In this document: positions 44,448 through 52,691 of the stretch, in pieces | Layout of the letters: each line of letters opens with the position of its first letter | How positions within the stretch are numbered: the stretch's first letter is position 1 | Assembly (NCBI GenBank): GCA_015075725.1 | Contig: JABTTV010000001.1 | Span: 2,480,001-2,544,000 of the forward strand | Source of the DNA: Anaerolineales bacterium | GTDB taxonomy: Bacteria > Chloroflexota > Anaerolineae > Anaerolineales > Villigracilaceae | Direction of reading: 5' to 3' | DNA: 64,000 nt | Translations under genes and position numbers: made by a program | The notes under the pieces: generated by a model | The model's database searches: none | What the model saw: the letters and a program-made list of their open reading frames with translations, nothing else | Told to the model about the DNA's origin: nothing

Positions 44448-46913
44448 TTATAACTTCTCGACCTGAACCAGGTTGGTGTGCGCCGTGAAACCCTTTGCCA
44501 TCGGGGTCGGGCGGTAGTTCGTGAGCGTGTTGCCACACCCGCGTGTATCCACACCATCGGCGTTCGGCGTGTAATGAGCGCCTTGAGGAATATTGGTCGT
44601 ACCCGGCCGGATGCGGTTTGTCACGTAGGCGGGGATGTGAACGACGCCGCGGTCGTTGTAGACCTTGACCATGTCGCCGTTCTTGACGCCGCGTGCCTCC
44701 GCATCGAGCGTGTTGATCCAGATGCATTGCGGATGTGCCTCGCGCAGGACGTCCACATTTTCGAAGGTCGAATGTGAACGCGCAACCCAGTGAGTCGTCA
44801 TCAACATCAGCGGGTACTTTTCACGCAAAGGATCGCTGACACCCTCCCATTCGGGGATGTAGGACGGGATGGGCGGGATTTCCTCGTTCTTCAGGTTTGC
44901 CAGAACAGGGGAGTAGATTTCGATCTTGCCTGTTGCAGTGCCGAGGGGATTTGCCACTGGATCTGCCCGGAATGCTTCAAAGCCAACGAATGGTTTGCCG
45001 CCTTTGGTTTTATAGATCCCTTTTTCCTTGAACTCTTCCAACGATGGGAAATCAGGCAGGCTGCTTTGCGCGCCGGCTACCATGTCCCTCATCCAATCAT
45101 CACGGGTCAGGTGCCCATCACGGAAATCCTCCCCAAATCCCAGCCGGTCCGCAAGTTGTTCTGCAATCCAGACATCGTCTTTGGCTTCGAACATCGGCTC
45201 GATTACCTTGTGGTTGTACATCGCCCAGGCATGATTGCCCTTGATGCCGTGGCCTTCGCCGGTGATGATGTTATCCACTTCGAAACCGGTGGTGCCGGGC
45301 AGGATGATATCCGAGTACATGGTACTTGGTGTCATGCCTACTTCCACCGTGACGATCATTTCCAGTTTGGAGTCGTCCTCGAGCACCTTGCGGGTGTAGT
45401 TAACGTCTGCATGCTGATTGATGATGCAGTTGCCACCGTGATTCCACATGAACTTCATGTTGGATTTCAGGCGCAGATTTTTATTTTCCTGCGCGGTTGT
45501 CGTGTCACCGGCGGTCGCGCTCCAACCAGTGCTGGCTCCGCGGATGTAGTCCTTCTCAACGGTCATTTCCGTGCCGCGCGTGACGAAATCGGGCCACATA
45601 AAGCACGGGATGGAGACCTGAACCGGGTTCGGGGGAACCGGAATCCCGCCCATCGGGCAGTATCCGCCGCCGGGGAGTTGTCCCGTATTGCCGCCGGGGA
45701 TGCCGAAGTTGCCGGTCATTGCGGCGAGGATCGGAACAGCGCGGACGAATTGTTCGCCGTAGGCGCGCCTTTGCGGACCCCAGCACTGGATGATCGCGCA
45801 AGGTTTGATGGACGCGATTTCCCGCGCCAGATTCGCGATGCGTTCAGCAGGTATGCCGGTAATGGCAGCTGCCCATTCGGGGGTCTTTTCAACCTTGTCG
45901 TAGCCTTTGCCCATGATGTAAGCCATATAGGACGAGTTGCGCGGCGCGCCTTCAGGCAGGGTGTTTTCATCGAAACCGGCAGTGTGGGTGGCCATGAATT
46001 CCTTGTCGTACAGGTTTTCCTTGACCATTACATACGCCATCGCGGCGATGAGAGCCACATCGGTTCCAGGGTTGATCGGGATCCATTCCGCCTGTGTCGC
46101 AGCGACTGTTTCCGTCATGATCGGGTCTACGACAATGAATTTAGTACCCTGTTCGGCTGCTTTCATATACCAGTACCCGCCGTTATCACCGCCAGCGCGG
46201 GTAACAAGCGAGTTGTCACCAAGTAGTAGTACCAGTTTTGAGTTGACGATGTCGTCGGCTGAATTTCCAACGTAACCCCCTGTGATATAAGGCATGGCAA
46301 CACCGTAAGCGGCTTCGCTGTAGGTTCCATAGTAGCCGACGTAACCGCCGAACATGCTTAACATTCGCTGGATGATGGAAGATCCATCGGGACCATTCCA
46401 GGTGACACCCCACGCATAATTGAAGTAGAAGGCCTCATTACCGTAGGTATCCTTGATGCGTTTCATTTCGCTGGCAATGGTATCCAGGGCTTCTTCCCAA
46501 CTGATGCGTTCGAATTTGCCTTCACCTCGTTTGCCGACTCTCTTCAGGGGGTATTTGAGTCGATCAGGGGCGTACACGCGCCTGATCTGCGCGCGCCCGC
46601 GCAAGCAGGGGATGGCGCGTGGAGATTCGGGTGTCTCTTCCTCGACCGGCGTGGGGTCCGGGACGATGCGTAGGAGTGTGCCATCCTTGACCTTGGTGGC
46701 CAGAATACAACGGCCGCCGCAGTTGTGATAGCACCCTACTGTCAGGGTTTGTTCCTCGCCCGCCGCCGCGGCGCCCTCAATGGCTTTGAGGCCGTAATCG
46801 ACACCACCCGCAAGCGCGGCTGTCCCGCCGATGGCGGCGCTCCATTTAAGGAAACTGCGCCGGGTCATCACAGTGTCGTTCAGGGCTTTGGTGAGGAAAT
46901 TATTTTGTGTCAT
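44448..46913 (-). CDS. dmsA: DmsA-like molybdopterin oxidoreductase, Tat-exported
   Basis: The 821-residue catalytic subunit carries a Tat signal (TRRSFLK, Arg18-Arg19), so it folds in the cytoplasm and works outside. The 4Fe-4S site is Cys61, Cys65, Cys69 and Cys103. The molybdenum ligand candidate is Ser199 in GYYGTYSEAAYG, the serine pattern of DMSO and TMAO reductases. Molybdopterin-binding blocks include LVLLLGDNSLVTRAGG, MKFMWNHGGNCIINQ, TVEVGMTPSTMYSDIILPGTT and the C-terminal NTLDAEARGVKNGDMVKVYNDRG. Within the family, DMSO, selenate, chlorate, polysulfide or related acceptors are possible. A 212-nt structured leader precedes it. Confidence 0.93.
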   Translation of the reverse strand: MTQNNFLTKALNDTVMTRRSFLKWSAAIGGTAALAGGVDYGLKAIEGAAAAGEEQTLTVGCYHNCGGRCILATKVKDGTLLRIVPDPTPVEEETPESPRAIPCLRGRAQIRRVYAPDRLKYPLKRVGKRGEGKFERISWEEALDTIASEMKRIKDTYGNEAFYFNYAWGVTWNGPDGSSIIQRMLSMFGGYVGYYGTYSEAAYGVAMPYITGGYVGNSADDIVNSKLVLLLGDNSLVTRAGGDNGGYWYMKAAEQGTKFIVVDPIMTETVAATQAEWIPINPGTDVALIAAMAYVMVKENLYDKEFMATHTAGFDENTLPEGAPRNSSYMAYIMGKGYDKVEKTPEWAAAITGIPAERIANLAREIASIKPCAIIQCWGPQRRAYGEQFVRAVPILAAMTGNFGIPGGNTGQLPGGGYCPMGGIPVPPNPVQVSIPCFMWPDFVTRGTEMTVEKDYIRGASTGWSATAGDTTTAQENKNLRLKSNMKFMWNHGGNCIINQHADVNYTRKVLEDDSKLEMIVTVEVGMTPSTMYSDIILPGTTGFEVDNIITGEGHGIKGNHAWAMYNHKVIEPMFEAKDDVWIAEQLADRLGFGEDFRDGHLTRDDWMRDMVAGAQSSLPDFPSLEEFKEKGIYKTKGGKPFVGFEAFRADPVANPLGTATGKIEIYSPVLANLKNEEIPPIPSYIPEWEGVSDPLREKYPLMLMTTHWVARSHSTFENVDVLREAHPQCIWINTLDAEARGVKNGDMVKVYNDRGVVHIPAYVTNRIRPGTTNIPQGAHYTPNADGVDTRGCGNTLTNYRPTPMAKGFTAHTNLVQVEKL

Positions 46914-47125
46914 TGCTTTCCTCCGTTACAGATTGAAAGGTCGATATGGGTTGGAAATGGGACACGCCCGAAATATGGGCGCAAGGGAAATTGAATTTTT
47001 CAATATGCACACTCCTGATGATGGGATATATGGCGTCGAATGCCGGATTTGCGTCTTCATCCATCATCAGGATACCATCCGGGTTTTTTATCATCATCCC
47101 ACCTTGGAGCGCTCTTTACTCACCC
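46914..47125 (-). promoter_or_regulatory. structured leader upstream of dmsA
   Basis: This gap holds three inverted repeats: TCCTGATGATGG (47013-47024) with CCATCATCAGGA (47061-47072), ATTGAATTTTTCAAT (46990-47004), and CGCCC/GGGCG (46965-46981). A GGAGG site lies just before the dmsA start. Nothing with a T-run is seen. The ATTGAA/TTCAAT palindrome could also be a protein-binding site, though it does not match FNR spacing exactly. Confidence 0.5.
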
Positions 47126-47135
47126 TTAAGGGTGA
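47120..47135. promoter_or_regulatory. perfect 16-bp palindrome, 7-2-7 layout, candidate NarL-type site
   Basis: TCACCCT-TA-AGGGTGA is self-complementary across its whole length and overlaps the stop of the seven-haem gene about 207 nt ahead of dmsA. NarL/NarP sites have the 7-2-7 arrangement; the heptamer matches the known consensus at five of seven positions. A NarL-type regulator is encoded nearby at 47929. Confidence 0.4.
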
Positions 47136-47917
47136 TTCGGTAATTGATCGAATTCAAGCCCGCTGACCTGGCTCAACCCCCAGGGATTGTTTTCGAAATG
47201 ACAGCGGGAACAATCGACCCCGCTTTGCAGGTCGTGCGAAAAAGGCAGTTCGCTGCCATCTTCGTGCAAGAGAACCCAGCGGCCGTTTTCCAAAGAGGGA
47301 CCCGCTTTCACCGGGCTGCCGCCATGACAGGCTTCGCAAGCTACAAACGCGTGGGCAGGTCCATGGATCGAACGGGTGGTTTGTGCCACCGCTGTTGCCA
47401 TCGAATGACAATTCCCGCCGCCGCAAAAGGATGAACCGTTCGTAGGGTGACCGTTAGTAGGAGTGGCGGGCAATTCGTAAAATACAGTGGGGATGTTCGA
47501 ATGACAGCCTGAATCCGTGCAGGAAACTTTGACGACATGGGGATCGTGACAATCGCCGCAGGAAAAATCGGGATGGGCGCTTCCAACGGATGGAACCTGG
47601 TGGCACCGACCGCAAATGGGATCTTCCCCCAAGCCCGCCTCGTTCCGGCCTGTTTGCGGTTTGCCGTGTTGAAGCTCATTCATCACGATTCCATTCTCCA
47701 CCGAATGGCAATCCTCGCAACCAACAGGGTCCGCCGCTAAAGCGTGAGGGCTTTTCTCCCAGATATCGGTGATTTCATATTGCCGCGCAGGGATCTGCGG
47801 AGTGGACGTTGGAGTGGGTCGAGGTGTATCGGTTGGGCTGGGCGTTGGAATTGGCTGAACGTTCCAACAGGACACAATGAACACCAGGTTCAAGTAAATT
47901 GGCAGATATTTCTTCAT
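47126..47917 (-). CDS. exported multihaem c-type cytochrome lipoprotein
   Basis: The 263-residue protein has a lipoprotein signal with Cys17 (FIVSC) and a Pro/Thr-rich linker (about 20-42). It contains five CxxCH motifs (67-71, 102-106, 120-124, 194-198 and 236-240) and two CxxxxCH motifs (133-139 and 165-171), so up to seven haems. Extra histidines such as those in SPHAL, SAHPDF and FSHDL could be distal ligands. It would be attached to the outer face of the cytoplasmic membrane, where it could exchange electrons with DmsABC or the WD40 protein. CxxxxCH sites also occur in multihaem cytochromes such as tetrahaem c3 types. Confidence 0.88.
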   Translation of the reverse strand: MKKYLPIYLNLVFIVSCWNVQPIPTPSPTDTPRPTPTSTPQIPARQYEITDIWEKSPHALAADPVGCEDCHSVENGIVMNELQHGKPQTGRNEAGLGEDPICGRCHQVPSVGSAHPDFSCGDCHDPHVVKVSCTDSGCHSNIPTVFYELPATPTNGHPTNGSSFCGGGNCHSMATAVAQTTRSIHGPAHAFVACEACHGGSPVKAGPSLENGRWVLLHEDGSELPFSHDLQSGVDCSRCHFENNPWGLSQVSGLEFDQLPNHP

Positions 47918-47928
47918 TTGTATCGATG

Positions 47929-48585
47929 TTAACTGTCGCGCGGCGAGACCAACCCATGCTTCAAAGCATAGGTGGCAGCCTGGGTGCGGTTTTCCAAATG
48001 TAATTTCTCGAGAATATTCTTGATATGACTCTTGACCGTATTGACGGAGATCGTCAGTTTGTCGGCGATCTCCTGGTTGCTGGCGCCGCTTGCCACCAGC
48101 CGCAGGACGAATAACTCCCGCTCGGTAAGGGATTGCTCGCCCTTGTCTTCATTTGCCATCCGGTTCGCCACGCTTTTGAGCAATTTCGACGCCATGGCGC
48201 GAGTCATGGCTGGCTCTCCATGAGTTACGCCGTGCAGGAGGTCGAACAATTCGTTCGCATCGAGGCTTTTCAATAAATATCCAGCCACACCGAGCTGAGC
48301 CGCTTCATATAAGTGTCCGTCCCGTTCGGAGGATGTAAGCATCACCACGGCAATATGCGGGAAACGTTGTCGAATCTCCTTTGCCGCCTGAAGTCCATCG
48401 GTCTGCGGCATGTAAATATCGAGGAGGATCACATCCGGGTTAAGTCTTTCAGCCAACTGAATGGCTTCCTCACCCGTTTCAGCCTCGCCGATGACCTCGA
48501 CCAGGTCTTCGCGGGTTTTCATCAAGCCGATCAACCCCTGGCGGAACAGTTTGTGGTCGTCTGCTATCAAAACTTTGATCGTCAT
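47929..48585 (-). CDS. NarL/FixJ-type response regulator
   Basis: The ATG at 48585 gives a 218-residue protein; the upstream frame overlaps the DmsC paralogue and has no homology. The receiver has VLIADDHKLFRQGL (acidic pair), ILLDIYMPQTDG (phospho-acceptor Asp) and the Lys in YLLKSLDANEL. The LuxR-type HTH is LTERELFVLRLVASGASNQEIADKLTISVNTVKSHIKNIL. It is encoded behind the kinase at 49520 and a DmsC paralogue, and directly ahead of the haem lipoprotein and dmsA, which it probably controls. Confidence 0.94.
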   Translation of the reverse strand: MTIKVLIADDHKLFRQGLIGLMKTREDLVEVIGEAETGEEAIQLAERLNPDVILLDIYMPQTDGLQAAKEIRQRFPHIAVVMLTSSERDGHLYEAAQLGVAGYLLKSLDANELFDLLHGVTHGEPAMTRAMASKLLKSVANRMANEDKGEQSLTERELFVLRLVASGASNQEIADKLTISVNTVKSHIKNILEKLHLENRTQAATYALKHGLVSPRDS

Positions 48586-48602
48586 CCTTTCACCATTTCT
48601 TT

Positions 48603-49523
48603 CTATACTCCCACGCGGATGTGCGTGGCATAAAATAGGAACCGCCCGATGATCTCTCCCACCAGTATCATCAGGCAGGAAAGATAGACCGGGTTCATTA
48701 AATTTTGCGGCGCGGATTGTTTTCTGTACATCTTGACTACAGCCAAGGCAAGCGCGAGGGGGGCATAGGTCAGGCATGCCAGCCGCAAAAGCAGGAGTGG
48801 CATATAAAGCTCAACGAGTAGCCTCAAGCTTGTGCGGGCGATTGGATCTCCCTGAGAAAGGAGGCGGATTTGTGTGAAAAGAATTCCCAGGCTGAACACA
48901 GCAAGGACAACCGTCAAAACGGTCAATCCGCCGGAGGAATAACGGATGACCTGGGCGCGCAGGTCCACATCATCGGCTTTTTGGATCTCCGCGAACTTCA
49001 AATCCAGCATCATCAGACAGGCGATTGCCATGCCACCAAGCATCAGCGCTGTGATAAAAAATGAAAGGATCACCGTTGTGGAATTCCATGCCACCTGGGT
49101 GGGGATGAGGTAGATGAGCGCCATGCAATAGATCAAAACGAACCCAAAAACAATCGCCAACCAACCCAGCCCACTGACAAGAGAGCGCCGGTGGGGCTGG
49201 AAATATACGAGATACAACACGATCATTGTTGTCAGAAAGAACAAGACCGTGAAGATGATTTCCCTGCTAAGCCAGGATGTTTTGAAATTCAGCACGGCAA
49301 GAAAGGAATGAAACGGCTTGCTCAAATGGAAATGTGCACCGCCCATGGCGACGACGATCGTAAAGGCGATCACAAGGATCGGATTGAAAATGATGCGGTC
49401 GATCTCCTGCGGACTGAACTTCGAACCTGCCAGATGCCTAATCAACCAAATGATGAAGAAAGCCCCGACCGCCAGTTGCATCAGGATCGTGTAAACCGGT
49501 AATGCCCATTCGCGGACGTTCAT
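48603..49523 (-). CDS. DmsC paralogue inside the two-component operon
   Basis: The 306-residue membrane protein has the DmsC layout from its N-terminal REWALPVYTILMQLAVGAFF to its C-terminal GRFLFYATHIRVGV, with GGAHFHLSKPFHSF as the counterpart of the quinol-site block of the true DmsC. Its ATG overlaps the kinase stop (ATGA), and the regulator gene follows 17 nt later. It has no own DmsA/B partner adjacent. It may be an alternative anchor or a quinol-sensing partner of the kinase; both are inference. Confidence 0.85.
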   Translation of the reverse strand: MNVREWALPVYTILMQLAVGAFFIIWLIRHLAGSKFSPQEIDRIIFNPILVIAFTIVVAMGGAHFHLSKPFHSFLAVLNFKTSWLSREIIFTVLFFLTTMIVLYLVYFQPHRRSLVSGLGWLAIVFGFVLIYCMALIYLIPTQVAWNSTTVILSFFITALMLGGMAIACLMMLDLKFAEIQKADDVDLRAQVIRYSSGGLTVLTVVLAVFSLGILFTQIRLLSQGDPIARTSLRLLVELYMPLLLLRLACLTYAPLALALAVVKMYRKQSAPQNLMNPVYLSCLMILVGEIIGRFLFYATHIRVGV

Positions 49524-51571
49524 TGGATCACCACGCTTTGTTTTTGAAGTCTTTCCCTTTGCAGGCAGGGCAGGCGGCATTCGATATGCGTTCCACGCCC
49601 GACCACCGATTGAATGTTCAAGCTGCCGCCCGAGCCCTCGGCGCGTTCCCGCATCGTCTGCAATCCGAAACTTCGCTTTGAGCCCACCGTTTGAAAACCA
49701 ACGCCGTCATCGTCGACATGCATGTGGATGTATTCGCCCTCCTCCTTCTTTTCCTTCCAGATGGCAACATCCACACGTCCGGCTTGCGCATGCTTGCGAA
49801 CGTTCGTCAGTGCCTCCTGTAATATACAAACCAGTTGCACCTCCGCAATCGATGAAAGGTTCAACTCGCCGTCCACGCGATAATCGAAGTGGGTGTCGAC
49901 GCCCATTTGAATGCCGAACTCCGTCAGGTATTCCTCTGCCGCAGTTTCGAGCCCCTTCTCCTGGGCGAGTGTGGTGCGCAGGCTCAAGATATTTTCGCGC
50001 ACATCCGCATGGGCGGTCTGAATCGCCTGCCGCATCTTCGATAATTCCTCCTGTAATTTATCGATTTTGCCCTGACTCAGGAACGACCCCAACGTTTGTG
50101 TTTGGAGGTTCAAATACCCAAGGACCTGCGCCAATCCATCGTGCATTTCGCGTGCGATGCGGCTGCGCTCCTGAACAATGGACAGTGACTGTAATTGTGA
50201 CGTCATCAAACCGTGCTGGATGGCAATCGCCACCTGGTCTGCCATGCTTTCCAACCAGATCATGTCGGTATCGGAGAAGGGATCGTCCTCGAAGCGCGCG
50301 CTCCATAATGCGCCGATGGTCGTGTTCTCAAGTTTGAGCGGCACAATCACCGCCGACTTCGCTGTTTCATCGGTGAAGAAACAAATTCCCTCCAGGGGTT
50401 CGATATCTTCAGCGCATTTCGAGGAGAACGGAGTCGAGCTTTTTACAACGTATTTGATGAGCGGATTCGTCACGATAACCGGTGATTCATTGACGAGTCG
50501 GCTCTCACCGCCCTGGGAGCGGCACTTCAACTCAAGAAATTCGTTCCACTGATTCGATATTGCCAGGCCGACGAAATCTGCGCGTAACAGACCGCGCACA
50601 TTCTCCACGATGTAAACGAGGATATCGTCCACATGCTCGAGCTCGGCAATGCGGCGGCTGATGTTCACCAGTGCATCCGTCCACTTCTCGGCGTTTCTTC
50701 GCGCCAGGATTTGAGAATCGAACGCTTCCTGCTGGGCGCGGTCTCTTTCTTCTTGAAGGGCTACGATCTGTCTTTTTCGTATTGCCTCAAAAACATCCAA
50801 TGCTCTCGCCACAAAGTAGGTGACGATCACGGCGGAAAGCATGCGCCAGATCTCGATTGGCATGCCCGTGGTGCTCAATATACTTTGATAATCCAGCCAG
50901 GTGGATAACCCGTATGGCTGGCTTACCTCCAAGATCTCCCCGCTAAAAGCATTGTGGATCACCCTGTCATAGTTATAGTAGGAGGCGGGTCCGTAGGGGG
51001 CGGCTGGAACGATTAGGCCCATCATGATTGCCTCGAAAAGAAACGCCAAGCCAGCCCCAAGCATCAAGTTCGAAACCTCGTAAAATCCGCTTTTTCTCTG
51101 GGAATACCATTGGCGCAGGAAACCGACCCCTGCAAGAAAACTGCCCGGCAGGTAAAGCAGGTAGCGTGTCCAGATTTCTATTGGAATTTCCAGGGGAGAC
51201 GGCGTAATGAATGTTGTCGCCGCATAGGTCATAACGAATGCAATTGGTACGATGAGAATCCCCGGGACGAATATGCTCCATGGGGGCAGGGGGTCGAGGT
51301 TGTTGAACATCCCCCAGCCGAAGCGCAAAATAAGCAAACCCGTCAGCAGGTGGAGACAGACCCGCAAAATGCTCAAACCATATGCCAGATCGCCAAGCGA
51401 CCCGCTGACAAGGAACATTTCCGTCCAGCCAGCCGCACCTCCCACAATGCCGAAAGAAGCCAGCCAGGGCAGTTCCTTCTTCAAAGGAAAGTCTCCCTCC
51501 CTCCTAAATTGCAAATAAGCAGCCAGCCCCAAACCTTCGAACGCCAAACCGTAGAAGAAGAGAAGAATCAC
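49520..51571 (-). CDS. membrane histidine kinase, NarX-like (7TM, GAF, HisKA_3)
   Basis: The 683-residue protein has seven or eight membrane segments in its first 270 residues, an extended coiled stretch, a GAF domain at about 300-450 and the HisKA_3 dimerisation helix with the phospho-acceptor His in SRIAREMHDGLAQVLGYL. The ATP domain has ALTNVRKHAQAGRVDVAIW, DDDGVGF and GLQTMRERAEGSGG. No signal domain of known ligand is recognised in the membrane part. It forms a two-component pair with the NarL-type regulator at 47929, with the DmsC paralogue encoded between them. Confidence 0.9.
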   Translation of the reverse strand: MILLFFYGLAFEGLGLAAYLQFRREGDFPLKKELPWLASFGIVGGAAGWTEMFLVSGSLGDLAYGLSILRVCLHLLTGLLILRFGWGMFNNLDPLPPWSIFVPGILIVPIAFVMTYAATTFITPSPLEIPIEIWTRYLLYLPGSFLAGVGFLRQWYSQRKSGFYEVSNLMLGAGLAFLFEAIMMGLIVPAAPYGPASYYNYDRVIHNAFSGEILEVSQPYGLSTWLDYQSILSTTGMPIEIWRMLSAVIVTYFVARALDVFEAIRKRQIVALQEERDRAQQEAFDSQILARRNAEKWTDALVNISRRIAELEHVDDILVYIVENVRGLLRADFVGLAISNQWNEFLELKCRSQGGESRLVNESPVIVTNPLIKYVVKSSTPFSSKCAEDIEPLEGICFFTDETAKSAVIVPLKLENTTIGALWSARFEDDPFSDTDMIWLESMADQVAIAIQHGLMTSQLQSLSIVQERSRIAREMHDGLAQVLGYLNLQTQTLGSFLSQGKIDKLQEELSKMRQAIQTAHADVRENILSLRTTLAQEKGLETAAEEYLTEFGIQMGVDTHFDYRVDGELNLSSIAEVQLVCILQEALTNVRKHAQAGRVDVAIWKEKKEEGEYIHMHVDDDGVGFQTVGSKRSFGLQTMRERAEGSGGSLNIQSVVGRGTHIECRLPCLQRERLQKQSVVIQ

Positions 51572-51706
51572 CGCTTTACTTGTCTATGACAATGAACCTT
51601 TATTTGTGAAATATATCTCAATCATTTTAGCCCCTCTTCCTCCGTTTCGCAATTGACCAAACATCAAAAATCAGGGTATTTTTGTCATATGTGTCGCAGA
51701 TTACGC

Positions 51707-51815
51707 ATGGAACCCAAGGTCAAAACCGTGCTCAACTTCCTCGAACGCGGCGGCAAAAAGCCCTCATCACCAACCCCGATAACATGCTGCGCGCCCTGCG
51801 CGGCGAAACCAGCCC
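51707..51815 (+). pseudogene. carbamate kinase C-terminal remnant
   Basis: Translated with one frame change near 51757, the stretch reads MEPKVKTVLNFLERGGKK then ALITNPDNMLRALRGET. This matches the C-terminal end of carbamate kinases (PKV-AA-RFLE-GGK-AIIT...ALEGKTG). The rest of the gene is missing. The remnant ends where the truncated serine hydrolase on the other strand begins, so the two were joined by a rearrangement. I assign this from family memory of the motif. Confidence 0.6.
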
Positions 51816-52667
51816 CGCGCCGTCGTTTTTCATCGCCAGGGCATAGCGAGCCATATCTTCAGCGGTAGAGACGATATAACCGGAGGGAATCTCATATTCG
51901 GGAATGGTCACTGCCATCGGGACGTTGAAGCCAAACAGGCGGGTATAGCCCTGAGCTAAATCAGTCACATCCTGCGGACGTGCAGTGCTGCTGTCCATGC
52001 CCAATGGGGCAAAGATGTTCGCCTGGAGATAATCGGCATAGGTCGCGCCGCTACGCAACTCGATCAGGTAGCCTAGTACGTCGTAACCCAGATTGAAATA
52101 CTGGAAGCGCGTCCCCACCGGCGCGGTCAGGCTGGCCTGTTCCAGCGAGCGCACGGCTTCTTCCAGCGAAGCATCATCGGGCAGGATGATCGGATAGCCG
52201 GAGCCAGACAAGCCGCTGGTGTGCTGGAGCAAATTCCGGATGGTGATTTGAGCCGAAGCCTGTTCATCCGCAACCCGGAACCAGGGGATGTAGGTTTGCA
52301 CCGGCGCGTCAAGTTCCAGTTTCCCGGCTTCCGCCAGTTGGGCAATCGCGAGGGCGGTAAAGGATTTACTCTGCGAGCCAATGACCATGCGGGTTTGAGC
52401 GGTCATGGCGCGGCCCGGCCCGGCTGTGCCATAGCCTTGCAAATAGACGATTTGATCACCTTCGATAACGGCTACCGCGACACCGGGCAGGCCGTGTTTT
52501 TGCATTTGAGCGGCGATGGCGGTATCCAGTTCTTGAAAATCGGTGGTCTTGACCGGGGCGGCCTGGGCTTTCATGGAAACAAATGCCAGAACAGCCAGCC
52601 CACAGACTGCCATGAGCACGAAGCGCCAGCCGGGTTTGAAAAAAGTTTTCAGGTTCATGATTTCCAA
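51732..52667 (-). pseudogene. serine hydrolase (beta-lactamase/CubicO type), truncated at the C-terminus
   Basis: The open frame has 311 codons. It starts with a signal-like segment (residues 12-36) ending in AQA and has the family's catalytic blocks: the nucleophile in IGSQSKSFTALAIAQL (SxxK), YFNLGYDVLGYLIE (YxN) and LLQHTSGLSGSGYP. The conserved region ends near MARYALAMKNDG, and the tail after it (about 25 residues) runs over the carbamate-kinase remnant on the other strand. Full-length relatives continue for 50 or more residues with an HxG motif, which is missing here, so activity is doubtful. Confidence 0.75.
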
Positions 52668-52691
52668 ATTTCCTTGTCACTTCATTTGGGG

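Noticed and set aside
44790..46226. Long open frame of 478 codons on the plus strand opposite dmsA
   Set aside because: It lies wholly antisense to a gene with intact molybdopterin and Fe-S motifs and has no recognisable domain; GC-rich codon use opens the opposite frame.
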